From: Membranipora membranacea
Lineage: Eukaryota; Bryozoa; Gymnolaemata; Cheilostomatida; Membraniporidae
Assembly (NCBI GenBank): GCA_914767715.1
Contig: OU612069.1
Location: forward strand, 1,676,001-1,736,000
Length of the DNA: 60,000 bases
Direction: 5' to 3'
Every line of letters begins with the position of its first letter. The first letter of the stretch is position 1. The notes under the pieces were generated by a model. It did not search any database. It was not told the DNA's origin and saw nothing but the letters and a program-made list of their open reading frames with translations. The position numbers were made by a program, and so were the translations under genes. Shown one piece after another: positions 1 through 11,539 of the stretch.

Positions 1-414
1 AAATGGCAGGATTCACGAGTCTAATTTTGTTCGGATGTGCAGGGAATTATACACATGGTTAGATGTTGGCAGATGCACAGCAGCAGTTCCTTACTGAGAG
101 AATAAAGGGCATAACAGGCACTGTTTGTGTTTGCTGGTTTGGGTGCGGCCATAGACTTAATATACTTAGTTTATTAAGTCTATGAGTGCGGCAGTCCCTA
201 TCCCATGATGCATCTTTTGGAAAATGGAAATGGTTTAATCAGATGAAGCAGTGACTTTTCAAAGGCAAAATGCATTGTAGGTAACACATTTTTTTCCTTC
301 TCTATTGACACTCTGGTGATATTCAAACCAGCCTATTTAATTTAACTAAATTTAAGCTAATAATTTACTCATCTTGTGTATATTGTATAGATGACGAGAA
401 TCAAACAAGCTTAC
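1..414 (-). other. Cdx intron 2 (partial)
   Basis: Non-coding on both strands as far as I can read. No exon encoding the WFQNRR segment is present, so the last Cdx exon is left of the window. Confidence 0.8.
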
Positions 415-560
415 CTGTCGCTCGGATAAGTTAAGATTTAGGGCTAGCTCTGCTTTTCTCCGTATTGTGATGTAACGGCTGTAGTGAAACTCTTTCTCTA
501 GCTCAAGTCTCTGATGGTCGCTGTACACAACTCTGTATTTGTCTTTTGTTCGAGTTTTAC
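415..560 (-). CDS. Cdx: Cdx exon 2: N-terminal arm, helices 1-2 and start of helix 3 of the homeodomain
   Basis: The acceptor is TATTTTAG before 560 and the donor is GTAAGC from 414. The translation runs from [12 protein letters not shown] through [20 protein letters not shown] to LNLSERQ. The Cdx-type residues [21 protein letters not shown] and SERQ are all present. Replacements relative to the common bilaterian form are few (YSDHQ, LALNLNL). Confidence 0.95.
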
Positions 561-3500
561 CTAAAATAGATATCAAATTTCAAAAAATTTAATTTCAAGA
601 AAAAAAAGTAATCAAGCAAAACCGCCAAGAAAATAGTGAACTTATCATTGTCCAAAGTTAGTTTGACCCACAAAATCCTCAGAGAGGCATAGGAGCAACT
701 CTATATTATAATTGAGTTACTTTGTTTGGTTTATTTTTCCATCCTACTAAGGAAATTTAAAAAAGAGAGTTAAATTAGCGATGGGAATCACTGTAAAACC
801 ACTGTATGTTACAATTTCTTAAATTTCTGTCAATTAGCAACATACATGTATGTATGCATGTAGGTTTTTGGGTTTGGTTAGATTTCACCTGTGTGATTGT
901 GTTGTATATTTCCGCCGGAGATTTCATTATTTATTGAAATGTTTTCCCATGTTTATTGGACACCTCAAAGTCTGATTTGCTCAAAAATAAACAACAACGA
1001 GATGCCTCAAAAATCGCCAAGACACTCTCAATGTTCAGTCTGTTAAAAATAGATTTAAATATTTTGGTGGCCCTGGAGAATTCTAGTCAGACATTAAAAT
1101 AACGTCGACTCGACTACAAACCTCTAATACATCTAACCTATTTTGTGACATTGTGAGGCTTATTCATGACCGGATCGAGTTTACACGTATGCCATGATAC
1201 TCCTATCTCCCCTCGGGCTGCCGAGTCTAATACTCGTCATGGAGGGAAACGTAAGTGAAATATAATATGTTGATACGGTGTATGTAGCCGAATAGCTGTC
1301 TGATAGTGTCATTGTAGCAGCTCTAGTAAATTACTAAAAATACCCTGTGTATAGATGGAAAGAATTTACACTCGCTTCATCATGCAAATTCTAAAACTTA
1401 CAACATGCAATATAATATAATATAATAATATAAGTATACACTAGTGTATAATAGGTTGTAATTGTCCTGCGGAGCCTACCTCTCAAAAACATCCTTGCTT
1501 TTAAGCTTCATCCCATGTAATGTTGAATAATCATGTAAACTATGTAAATAAAAAAACCCTTTTTGTTATCAATCTTTCAAATTTTGTCGAAATATTACAT
1601 TGTAAATTTATTGTCAAATAGGCACTATGAATAAAAATGTCTTGAGGTATGGCAAAATTCTACCTGGAATGATTTTGCAGTGCATTTCTGAAAAATTACA
1701 TTCACAAAAGTTTTTAGCGATGCCCAGTTGCACGTAGGGATGAAAACATAAAGTTTCTACATTTATTTAGGTATGTTGAACTTTTTTAGAATGAGGCCTT
1801 TGTGATTTTATTTTTGTATATCGTTACATTCTGCTAACATGTATACAAACTTGACATCGCCACCTACATCAAAGAGTCAGTATTTGTATTCTGTTGATAA
1901 ACACATAATTATCTGGGAGTTTGAACGATGCCGCCATTAATTCAATGTTTAATTTGTGACGATGCTGAATCTCGTTCAAGTGGGTTTTAAGTAGAGTAGG
2001 AATTGAGATTTGGAAAAACAATCGCCCCTATCTTCAACAATGATATCGTGTCTCACCAAATAATAAAACGTAGCGGGTTTAGTGTTTTTACATATATGGG
2101 CCCTTATACAGGCTTTAAATCTGCCAGTCTTTAAATTTACCAGTCTCAGAAATATTCCAAATAATGAAGGTGGCTCACAAAAATGTTTACACTATCACCT
2201 AGGCCTCAACAAGCACCTGTTGGATTCCTATCGTAGGGAGACGCTTTAAACTCATTGGTGGAATCCCCCCCCTTAATTGCGTCACTCACTAATCCCGTAT
2301 TCAGATAAAAGTATAATTGTTGAATTCTATCGTCTCCCATAATCCTTTGTAAAATCATAACAGACAACCACTAAAAGCCTAATTGACTTCTACACTCTAT
2401 CCCCGACACAATGGGATGAGATTTGAGTGAGTAAACTTGATTATTTGTTCTGTTGTTAAATCAGATCCAATTATACACAGATCTCAACTACATCAAAGCT
2501 TTGGGCACACTTTAAGATTCTGACAACAATCTGATAACCTCCATTGTGCACCAATTAGTGTAGGCAGGCAATAAAACCGATGCCAAGAATGATATGAATT
2601 TAACCCTAGGTGTTATGTAACATCGAGTTAATACTTTGTTTTGATGATTTTTATCTGTTGTAAATTTTGAATTGGATGCTTTTTAGCTCTACTGGCTTTG
2701 GAGGTTTCACTTTAAATCTAAATCGTAAATATTTCCATCATCAAAGTTTCAAAAAATAAGCATATAAACTTATAAACAATGTTGCATTTATTGCAAGCAA
2801 TTGTTGGAGTAAGCGAGAATATTTTCTCTGCAATACGAGTTTTGCTGAAAATCTTCATATGCAAGGAACGGAGCAGTGCAGAAAGGGTGTATGACTTCTT
2901 ACAAAGAAGCTAACAATTCCATATAAACACAAAATTCCAATAATCTAAAGTTTCTCGTCCGCCAGTACCTCATCTCTTCGGTACTATAAACTCTAAATAT
3001 TCTATTTATAAACAATAGGGATGGCGGTTCGTTTAGATAAAGTCAAAGTGTGACTGAGCCGAGATATCAGTACAGCCGAGAGCGGAGAGCGAGAGCGGAG
3101 AGCGGCAGACGAGAAGATAAAACATCAAAGGCGGGTAGAAATGTTTGTAGTATTGACATAACACCAAGTCGGTACTTTGAGGTGCAGATAAACATGTATT
3201 CGTACGTATCAGCTTGAAGTGTACGACTCACAAATCACCATCTCCCGTCACCTCCAGTCATCGTCTTCCGTGAGAAAATTGTTTCTTTACAAGTGATTTG
3301 CGCTTTGTATAAAAATGCCGTTCCCAATATAGGACATTTGCTGGGCGGGTGAAATCATGCTGAAATCAAATTTGGTTGCGGTGATGAAATACCCCTACAG
3401 TAAAAGCCAGAGCCAAAATGTGCACCTTCTCTTGAAGATTTTCATGGATTTCCGATACGAAATCCCTGTACAATTAAAATTAACATCATTATGTTAAAAG

Positions 3501-5516
3501 CCTCCAAAATAAAATGCAAAAAATTTGTTGGGAAAAAATCTCTATTCCATCGTTTGGGTTCTTTAAGATATTCACTTGCAAGTACGTCAATTAAAATTGC
3601 GCGCTTGATACTAGCCTACCTGCATTCAGAAATTGAGAGAAATCACAAGGTATGTTATATACACACATAATACCATTAGACCAACGGACCAAATAGATCA
3701 TAAATGAGATCCTCAATTATCAGAAACAGCACCAAAAAACTTACAGAAACACCAGAAAATCACCAAATTAATCCACAGATATTGTAGGAAATAATCCACA
3801 TATAACCGATCAGGCTGCCAACATGTTAGAGACCAGCTTGTTTAATGAAGACCGGAGGATTGGGGGTATAAATTCAGCCAACAAGTTTAAATATGTAGAG
3901 TTTGATGGCAAAATTGGTGGCAATAAAATTATATTGCTAATAAATTGGTAGTGATAATCACGGTGATTGCTACCTACAGACTCAGCTCGGTGGTATAAAC
4001 ATCTAACTTTACAACTTGAGCCACTTGAACCGGCCACTCACGGCTAAAAACCAACCATTCTCTGTAATCGAGCTAAGGATCACAAAACGTGCGGCAATTC
4101 TCTCTACGCTCTCGGCTGTTGTGAGGCAATATCATCAAGTTTTATTGTTGTTGATTTTATTGTTTTTATAGCACACTTAACTGAAGAATTTTAATTGCAG
4201 GGGTTCCCTTCTAGCAGCAAAATTTTATTGTGATATACATAATTGGGGGGATTCCCTGAAAGTATTTTACAACATAGTCTAAATATTACTGATCTTTAAT
4301 ATTGTCATTGAATTTCAGTCAATAAATGATATGTAATATTTTGGTGATTGACTCAAGAATCATCTACAAACCGAATTATAAACTTCTGACCAAACTCATA
4401 ACTAACTTAAAACTTTTTATAAACCGTAAATTTGTATAAAGGACTATTATTTTGAAAACACTAGATTTGGAAATGCTAAATGCTGTAGGTAAACTGAACA
4501 AGTTCTCTCAAACCTTTTTTTACACGACACCAATCACAATTAAAATATCGGTGTGTAGAAAATATTTATCAGATAGTTTCTGATATATTTTATGGCATGA
4601 TGTACATTCTGGTACAGGGTTATATTTCACTCATAAGTTTATAGAGAACGGTCAAATTTTTAGAATGCTGAGTGCTGACTGATTTTCCTAGATGTACCAT
4701 AAGGTAACAAACACTATAAAGACAAATTGTAAAGTAAATATGGCCAAATTGCAAAGTAAAAATGGCCAAATTATAAAGTAAAATGGCAAAATAAAAAAAA
4801 AATATATACACTTCTCTCAAAGGTTCTCCTCTATGATACAAAATACAATTAAGCTCTAAGTGGTACTCACAGTTAGCGCTGCCGATATTAGTCTGATTGA
4901 TCCAGGCTCCGTACGCTGCCTGCTGTCTCTCCTTTATAATCATCTCCTCCTCAGCTAACACCTGCTGCTGCTGCTGACTCAGCATGTGAGCTCCTCCTCC
5001 GGCAGCATGAGGAGACATCACAGCACACGACCCTCCCACCATATACTGTCCTCCTCCGCCATGCTGTCCCGCGGCGGCGCTGTAAAACTCATGCTGCTTG
5101 TAGATGTCCGCTTGAGCAACGGAAGAGTCAATATGTTGCGGTACTTGGTAGGCCCAGCCTTGTGGATGATACGCTGACATGGCAGACTCATCTTTATTCC
5201 CTGCTTGCGGCTGCCAGCTTGCATATGGATGACGGTACGCCGCAGCTGGATCATAGTATTGCGTTGTGCATGACGTTGTGGTATTGTCTATAGCGCTGAG
5301 ATGGTAGTGTGGAGTAACTGAGTATTGATGTGCCTGTATTGTTGATGTTGTTGTGGCTGTTGGAGCTGTGTTGTTATTGTTTGTATACATGTTGGTGGTG
5401 GCGTTTTGTTGTGGTGGTGAGCTGTTGCTGGCCTCACAGCGTAGTAGATGCTGATGATGATAAGCCGTCGATTCAGGAGATGGGTAGTCTATGAGAGCGT
5501 GCTCGTAGTGCACCAT
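415..5516 (-). CDS. Cdx: Caudal-type (Cdx) ParaHox homeobox gene, first two coding exons, 3' end outside window
   Basis: DNA-binding transcription factor of the caudal/Cdx ParaHox family, which patterns posterior body and gut in bilaterians. Exon 1 is 5516-4871 (215 codons plus 1 nt); exon 2 is 560-415 (146 nt); phase 1 matches across the intron. The ATG at 5516 follows an in-frame TAA nine bases upstream. Exon 1 encodes a low-complexity N-terminus (Asn/Thr runs, a Gln run, a GGGG stretch) ending in AYGAWINQ, which may be a degenerate hexapeptide. Exon 2 encodes [16 protein letters not shown] and on to LNLSERQ, diagnostic of Cdx. The donor CAG|GTAAGC cuts after homeodomain position 44, a known Cdx intron site. 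The rest of helix 3 (family pattern VKIWFQNRR) must lie beyond base 1; I did not find it in bases 1-414. Family assignment is very secure; the N-terminus is poorly conserved, as usual. Confidence 0.95.
561..4870 (-). other. Cdx intron 1, about 4.3 kb
   Basis: AT-rich intron bounded by donor CT|GTGAGT (4870) and acceptor TTTTAG (561). It contains a purine-rich GAGAGCG tract at 3077-3105 and no recognisable exon or transposon. Large first introns often carry cis-regulatory elements in Hox and ParaHox genes, but nothing specific is visible. Confidence 0.75.
3077..3105. repeat. GAGAGCG/GAGCGGA purine-rich tract
   Basis: Short imperfect repetition of GAGAGCG inside Cdx intron 1, locally much richer in G than its surroundings. 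Confidence 0.6.
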
Positions 5517-7893
5517 GTTTTATTACCCTCTGCGTTTCTCACGCTGACTGATATATACACAATGTACACGGTATTCTGGGAATATCAGACTTCTCTGTTA
5601 GGCAAAAACTACTTGATTGATAACTTAGCGATATTCCAGACCTGAAGAGGCCATAAAACTGAGAATAGATGTGCAGCGGAGGTGATGTTGTTGTATTCTC
5701 TATGCTCTGTCTCTGCTTAACGAAGTACTGGATTTACACAACGTCCTCTGGTTTTGTAGTGAAACAATTTGTATTAATATTCTACGACCTAATGCTGCAA
5801 TTAAGAGAGGGATGGCCCTTTATATTTTGATGATTTCCCTCCATACTCACACTAGAGTCTATTGTGTACCTATGATATCTTTAGATAACGTGACTTGGTG
5901 CCAGGGAGGCTTGCGTAGTCTAATTTCTTGTTGCTCAAACTGTTTACAAATCCTTAAAATTTAATGCCGGCACCCCATTCCTCATATCAGATTTCTATCT
6001 ATGGTTTTAGGCTATTTTACTGTAAACTGACTCTTATAGCTGAGGCAAAGATCAAAGGGAAATCTTGGCCTGATATACTGGTAGACATTACACACTTATT
6101 TTGTTTACAATTGACATGACACATTCAATTTTATTCCATTCCCAACATGCAGAAATCCAATCTCAAAATTAAAGGGGCTTACACCTATTGCCCTTGTCTT
6201 TATCTGACTATAGCCTGTGGTTTTTCATATAAATTTGCGTAGGCCTTGATTGTATTGTTACACATATTATTGTTTTGATTGCGGCCTCTCAAGGTTTAAT
6301 TGAATAAGTTTAGCTCTAAATGAGATAATCCACTGACTTCAAAGGCAGATTTCTGAAAATGATACCAACGTGAATGAACTAGGAGTGACTGTATATCCCC
6401 AATAAAATAATTGAGCATGCCTAACTAAGCAGGCTCGATAGGCAGACTTATCAATGGATTGATATATATATACTTTTTATTGGCATCCAAAGTCATCTCA
6501 TTCGAAATGTTTTGCACTCAGTGCCAGAAAACAATTTTTTTTAAAACAAAAAAAGAGAAACAGAAGGGAAATAATATCATCAATGATGTTGGTCAAGTCG
6601 ATAATATATGGTTGAAAAGTAAAGTTTTGAATGAACTGAACTTCTCTTTAGATCTCAAATGTAACGGTAAAGAATTGTATGTAGCAGAATCTTTGTATTG
6701 ATGATTTAGTCCTACAAGCACGGCAAGTCAGGTGGTTGCTAGATAAAAATTGGACAATCTTCATTACAAGAGATGTATTTACACTTTGATGTTTTTAGTT
6801 AGCAATGTTTTTCTCGTTTCATCGCTGGCAATTAATTAATGTAGAATATCCCTTTCTACCAAAAAATATGCCTATGATAATAAAAAGCTGGAAATATTAA
6901 CAGGCGCAGGAGATGAAAAAGTGAATCTGAGGTTTGCGGTTGAAGTTCAATTCACGCAACATTTAAAAGGTAAAATTGACCCAATATCACTAAGATGAGC
7001 AGTTTAGCGAGATGATACAGTAGTTTTGTAACTCTAGAGTAGAACAGTATCTGAGATGGTGAATCCACTCTGACATAGATAACATCTAAGTGTGATTCGG
7101 CACCAGAGCGAGATAAAACTGAGAATAGCAAACATCCGTTGTGCTAAACACGATGTAAAACATCCCGCTGCCATACATCATGTAAAGATGCTGCACCATC
7201 ATCGCTGTAGGCCCAAACCTCTAAATAAAATTTAATATCAAATGATAACAAGGCGAAAAATGATTCAGCCTTTTTAATACATACGATCACCTGCAAAAAT
7301 TTAAATATTTTGAAAATATTTCTTGAGGGAATTCCATTCCTTTGGCTTGATGTGTTCTGCGATTTCTGGCCAGTGCGTGAATAATTGAGAATTATATTAT
7401 TTGGCAGCACAAATGCACTGCTTTTATTGTCTTATTTTTATCTATACTTCTCAGTCTCAAACTAATTTTTATGAATTGATGAAAATTTTTCAGACAAAAA
7501 AATTAAAACTAATAGCATGGAACTGATAGCTTTGAAAGATGTGATCACTGCCAGTAAAACATTGGGAGGTGAATCACTACTGATGGATTGTATAAACTGT
7601 GAGACGGCTAGGCGTAACAATTTGGTCCAAAAATGTTCAAGCAGGTATTTTAGGAAACGTACATCCATGACTTAAATTCAATAATACATTAGCTTTAATG
7701 TGTGTAACTTTTTTCTAGTAGGTGAAGCCCTGCATTTTCACAGCACTCATGTCAGTATGGAGGAATATTTTTTATTCAATTAATCTACTTGATTAAATCA
7801 AGCATGACTCCACAAAAGTCACAAACAATATTTCCAACCCCCATGACCTTGAGCAGACTTCTGCTAGCAACTGGGCAGCAAATATCCATCCCT

Positions 7894-8253
7894 TCATAAT
7901 TCATAAATCATTTTTGCCGCGTTGAACTCAATTATAGTAAATTAAACCCTAGACAATATCACATAGTAAGGCTATATACTTACTATCTGGTATAATGACA
8001 TGTACTCTGTGATAATATTAGTTGACAATGACAATAAATGCTGACTTATTATCGCAGAGTAAGGATATTCTTATAATTCATAAATCATTTTTGATGCGCT
8101 GCCCTGTAGAACTAAATTTATTAATTAATTAATTATAGTAAATTAAACCCTAGATAATATAACAGAGTGAGGATATTCTTACTCTGTGATATTATCACAT
8201 GTACTCTGTGATATTATAAGATGACAATGACAATAAGTGCTGACTTATTATTA
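7894..8253. repeat. Tandem duplication, about 160-180 bp unit, two diverged copies
   Basis: Copy 1 (7894 to about 8052) and copy 2 (8071 to about 8253) share ATTCATAAATCATTTTTG, TATAGTAAATTAAACCCTAG, TGTACTCTGTGATA and GTGCTGACTTATTAT-like blocks in the same order. A related CTTACTCTGTGATAATAT fragment occurs near 18006, so the unit may belong to a dispersed repeat. Confidence 0.75.
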
Positions 8254-8766
8254 TCTGTCTAACAATAGCCTCCGTGGTTAACAATGCATTTTAGATAATT
8301 GCCGGTCATCTGCTGTCGAGTTTTAGATAAATTAGAGAGGACAGGCTGTCGCAGCTAAACTGGAGAAATCACAACAGGTAATCTAATGTAACTCATGAAA
8401 TGTGACACCGCTGCCGCCTCCAACACACGCTGCTGTCGGCTGACTCGCCGTCTGCAACGCTCAGCTGACATAGATAGGACTGAAAGTCTAGTACGCTTCA
8501 TTAGTATGTGCTATATATAGAACAATAAGTTGGGCAGCTAGCACAGGGATTTTATAAGGCTTTATATTATTCTGTGTTTGAAAATGATTAAGTCCGCAAT
8601 TGGTTCCAGCAGAACTTCAGAGACTGGCCAAATGTGCCTCGCCGTATCTGGCTGGCTTAATTGTGGACATCAAAATAGACTGTCATTGTAAAAAAGACAG
8701 CAGCTATTTATAGATTGAATTGGGACAACTGCTTGTATCCCACAGCTGCCATTGTTTTATACCACT

Positions 8767-8788
8767 GTGTCTGTCTGTCTGTCTGTCT
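8767..8788. repeat. (GTCT)n microsatellite
   Basis: About five perfect GTCT units. Confidence 0.85.
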
Positions 8789-11061
8789 ACTGCCTCTGAC
8801 TTTAATCTTGTTAATATTTGTATAGTTACTACTCTTATCATAAACATATATATTTAATATTATATATTTATATTATTATATTTGATGAAAAAAAGTTTTT
8901 TGTCAAAAGGAGGAGCTAAATATTAAGTTATTGACGAAGCTATAATGAGAGTATGTCCCCAGTTACTCCCAAACATCTTTTACAGTCATCGTTTTTAGCT
9001 GGTGATGTTGTTTTTTTCCTTTTGTGTATTGTTGTGTAAGATTACGTCACGTCAGACAGCTGATGATCCGTCATTGCATAACTTCCTGCTGTACGGGGGA
9101 GATGACGACAGAGACGACAGAGTGGTGTAACATGAAACTATAGGATTCACTGCTTCATCAGCCCGGTGTATACTCTAGGGGGAGTCTGGCGTCTTGATTC
9201 TAACATTACAACTCTGTTCACACGCTCAAAAAACATACCTCAACGCTATTCCTTATCTACGCTAGGATACAGAGACACTAAACTGAGACGCGATCACAGC
9301 TAGGCAAAGCGCACGCGGCAATAAAACAATAATTGTGTAACCCTATATAATGTTAGGGTAACGTGAGGCGGACAAGGCTGAGCAGGGAATCTAGTTTTGG
9401 GTGGCTCGAATTTTGAGTCATGCAGTCCTCAGAAAGGAGATACTCGATGCTCAACTTAAAAGGTTTAACAGTTTAAAGATTAACTCAAAGAGTTGAATTA
9501 CCTTTAATCTGATAATCTTGTAAATTTTAATACTGTGTGAAATTTTCGTAAACATATTCTTTGACATAATACAGTCTATCCTCAAGGGCTGTAACGGAGT
9601 ATGATGTTAAAGTGATAATAGAATTTCGATAGAAGAAAACAAGCAATGACTGCAGGGATTGTTTGGGATGTGGCTGATAATGGAATGCGACTACCAGCAA
9701 ACCAGGTTGCAGAGTTTAACCACTTAAATTAGCAGTGACTGGTGGCATTGTGAGAGAAAAGTTCAAAATGTGTGCAGACTTATTTTTAACCCTTCATAAT
9801 TCCAGTAACATAATATATCAATAATAAAGCATTCTTGCAGAAACAAATTAGATAATAATTTTTGTATATAGATATTCCATATATATAAATAGTATTTTGC
9901 ATTTTCTTATAACACCGTCAGCTATGTAACAGGGTATGCATTATGACATTTGCCCATTTCAGAGCACACTGCAAGTTGCTACTGCAGCAGAAAGTATGCT
10001 ACTATCAGGTGCTTTCTTTGTATTTTTGTGTAGGTATATCACCATACCAGTCAAATGACAAAATACACAAATGGAGGGGGTAAAAACTGGTAATAAAATA
10101 AACCATCACCAAGGATGCTTTTGTAGCATTTTGACAGCACCATCATAGTAGCATGAGTTATATTTCGCAGTTTTGCACATCACTCAAGACTAAGAGTCGT
10201 AGGTATGCATTTAAATTGAAGAGAAAAGCTGACCTTGCCTGAGAGAAAATTGCGCATTGTTCAATTTCTCTTCGATGAAGAATATCAATTGAATATTACT
10301 TACAACAAAGTGATTTTAGTTGGAGCCATGGAAAATAACAATTGTCTGACTTGATTTGACTACATTCACTATGTATCATTGTTCTCCTTTTCACAGAACA
10401 ATTGTCGGACATTGAAAGGAAGAGAAATTCATCAGGTATCAGGGAGAGGGAAGAATTTTAACATTAGTCATATTTTTAGCTTTGAGTTGTTGGTTGCGTC
10501 AATTTGTTATATGATATGCTAAACTTCAAAGCGATTTCTTATCACAACATCCGAATATCTTTGATTTCTATTGCATAACTTTGTTGCAAAGGAAAGTCGT
10601 TGATACGGTGCTGAGGCAGGTGTTGAAGTCAGATGTTAGATGTGTCCGTCTGTTCGTCCGTCCGCTGCTCTGAATCAATCCAGAGCCAATATGTCTGATG
10701 ATGCAAATTTAAAAAAATTGATAGCGTCATGATTCACTGGCCGCCCCCTACACCGTTCACTGCCCCTCACCAAACAAAGAATACTGTATGGGTGGTCTTA
10801 CTGTCATCACACAAGGAAGGGAGATGGATTAGTGTTCATTAGGATGAGTTGACTTTAATGTTGGTTGTCCAGTGTTAACCATTCAACAGATACAGTGGGA
10901 ATGGACATGTTAATTATTGAAGTTGCACACCAGGTAGTCATTAACTAGAACCTTGAATGTGAGATCAGCAGAGTAGTCTCAGATCATTATAAATTGTTTT
11001 ACTAGGTTTGATTTTACTTCAGTTGCAGTAATTTCAAATATTCATCAAACCTGAGGTCCCC

Positions 11062-11096
11062 AACTCCTCCCTCCTCCTCCTCTCTCTCTCTCTCTT
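11062..11096. repeat. CCT/CT polypyrimidine tract
   Basis: CTCCTCC repeats passing into (CT)n. Confidence 0.8.
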
Positions 11097-11466
11097 GTTC
11101 ATAGTATTTATATCAGAGGCACTTCAGGAAAGGAGCGGCGCACACAGGCCAGCCACTCATGATGATTAAAGTGCAATAACTAAATAACCAAGCTAAGAAA
11201 AGGATAATAAAACGGATCTGAGTCTACATGAGTGTGGGCCTCTCCCTATGCAAGTCTCCCTGATGACACCTGAGTTTGCGCTAAAGTTATCGCATCCTTT
11301 CTTAGCAAGTTACCTCAAAGCATCATTAAAAGCCAAAAACTAGGATTGCGAAGCGAAAAAATCATGTCATTTCTAATGGGTTTGGAGTTCTTCCCTCAAC
11401 AAAAACTTTGTAATATTATGTCTCAGTGACACTATCTGCTTGTTGAACTCTGTATGTAATTGTTTG

Positions 11467-11472
11467 TTTATT
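11467..11472 (-). other. Polyadenylation signal AATAAA of the SLC22 gene
   Basis: AATAAA on the minus strand about 70 nt after the SLC22 stop codon, implying a short 3' UTR. Confidence 0.6.
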
Positions 11473-11539
11473 GTTGCATTCACTTTCTATATTCTACCAA
11501 AATACGATATATAAAATACATGAGAAAATACTATATACA

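Larger units (their letters stand above)
5517..11466. other. Intergenic region between Cdx and the SLC22 gene
   Basis: About 6 kb with only short, compositionally random ORFs. It includes the presumed Cdx promoter and 5' UTR side (5517 to about 5760), a tandem duplication at 7894-8253, a GTCT microsatellite and a polypyrimidine tract. Two islands (about 8400-8470 and 9040-9320) are less AT-rich than the rest and could be regulatory; I see no recognisable gene in them. Confidence 0.6.

Noticed and set aside
6459-6701. 80-codon plus-strand ORF with CTQCQK
   Set aside because: Lys/Phe-rich AT-driven frame, no splice context, no domain and no homologue in the window.
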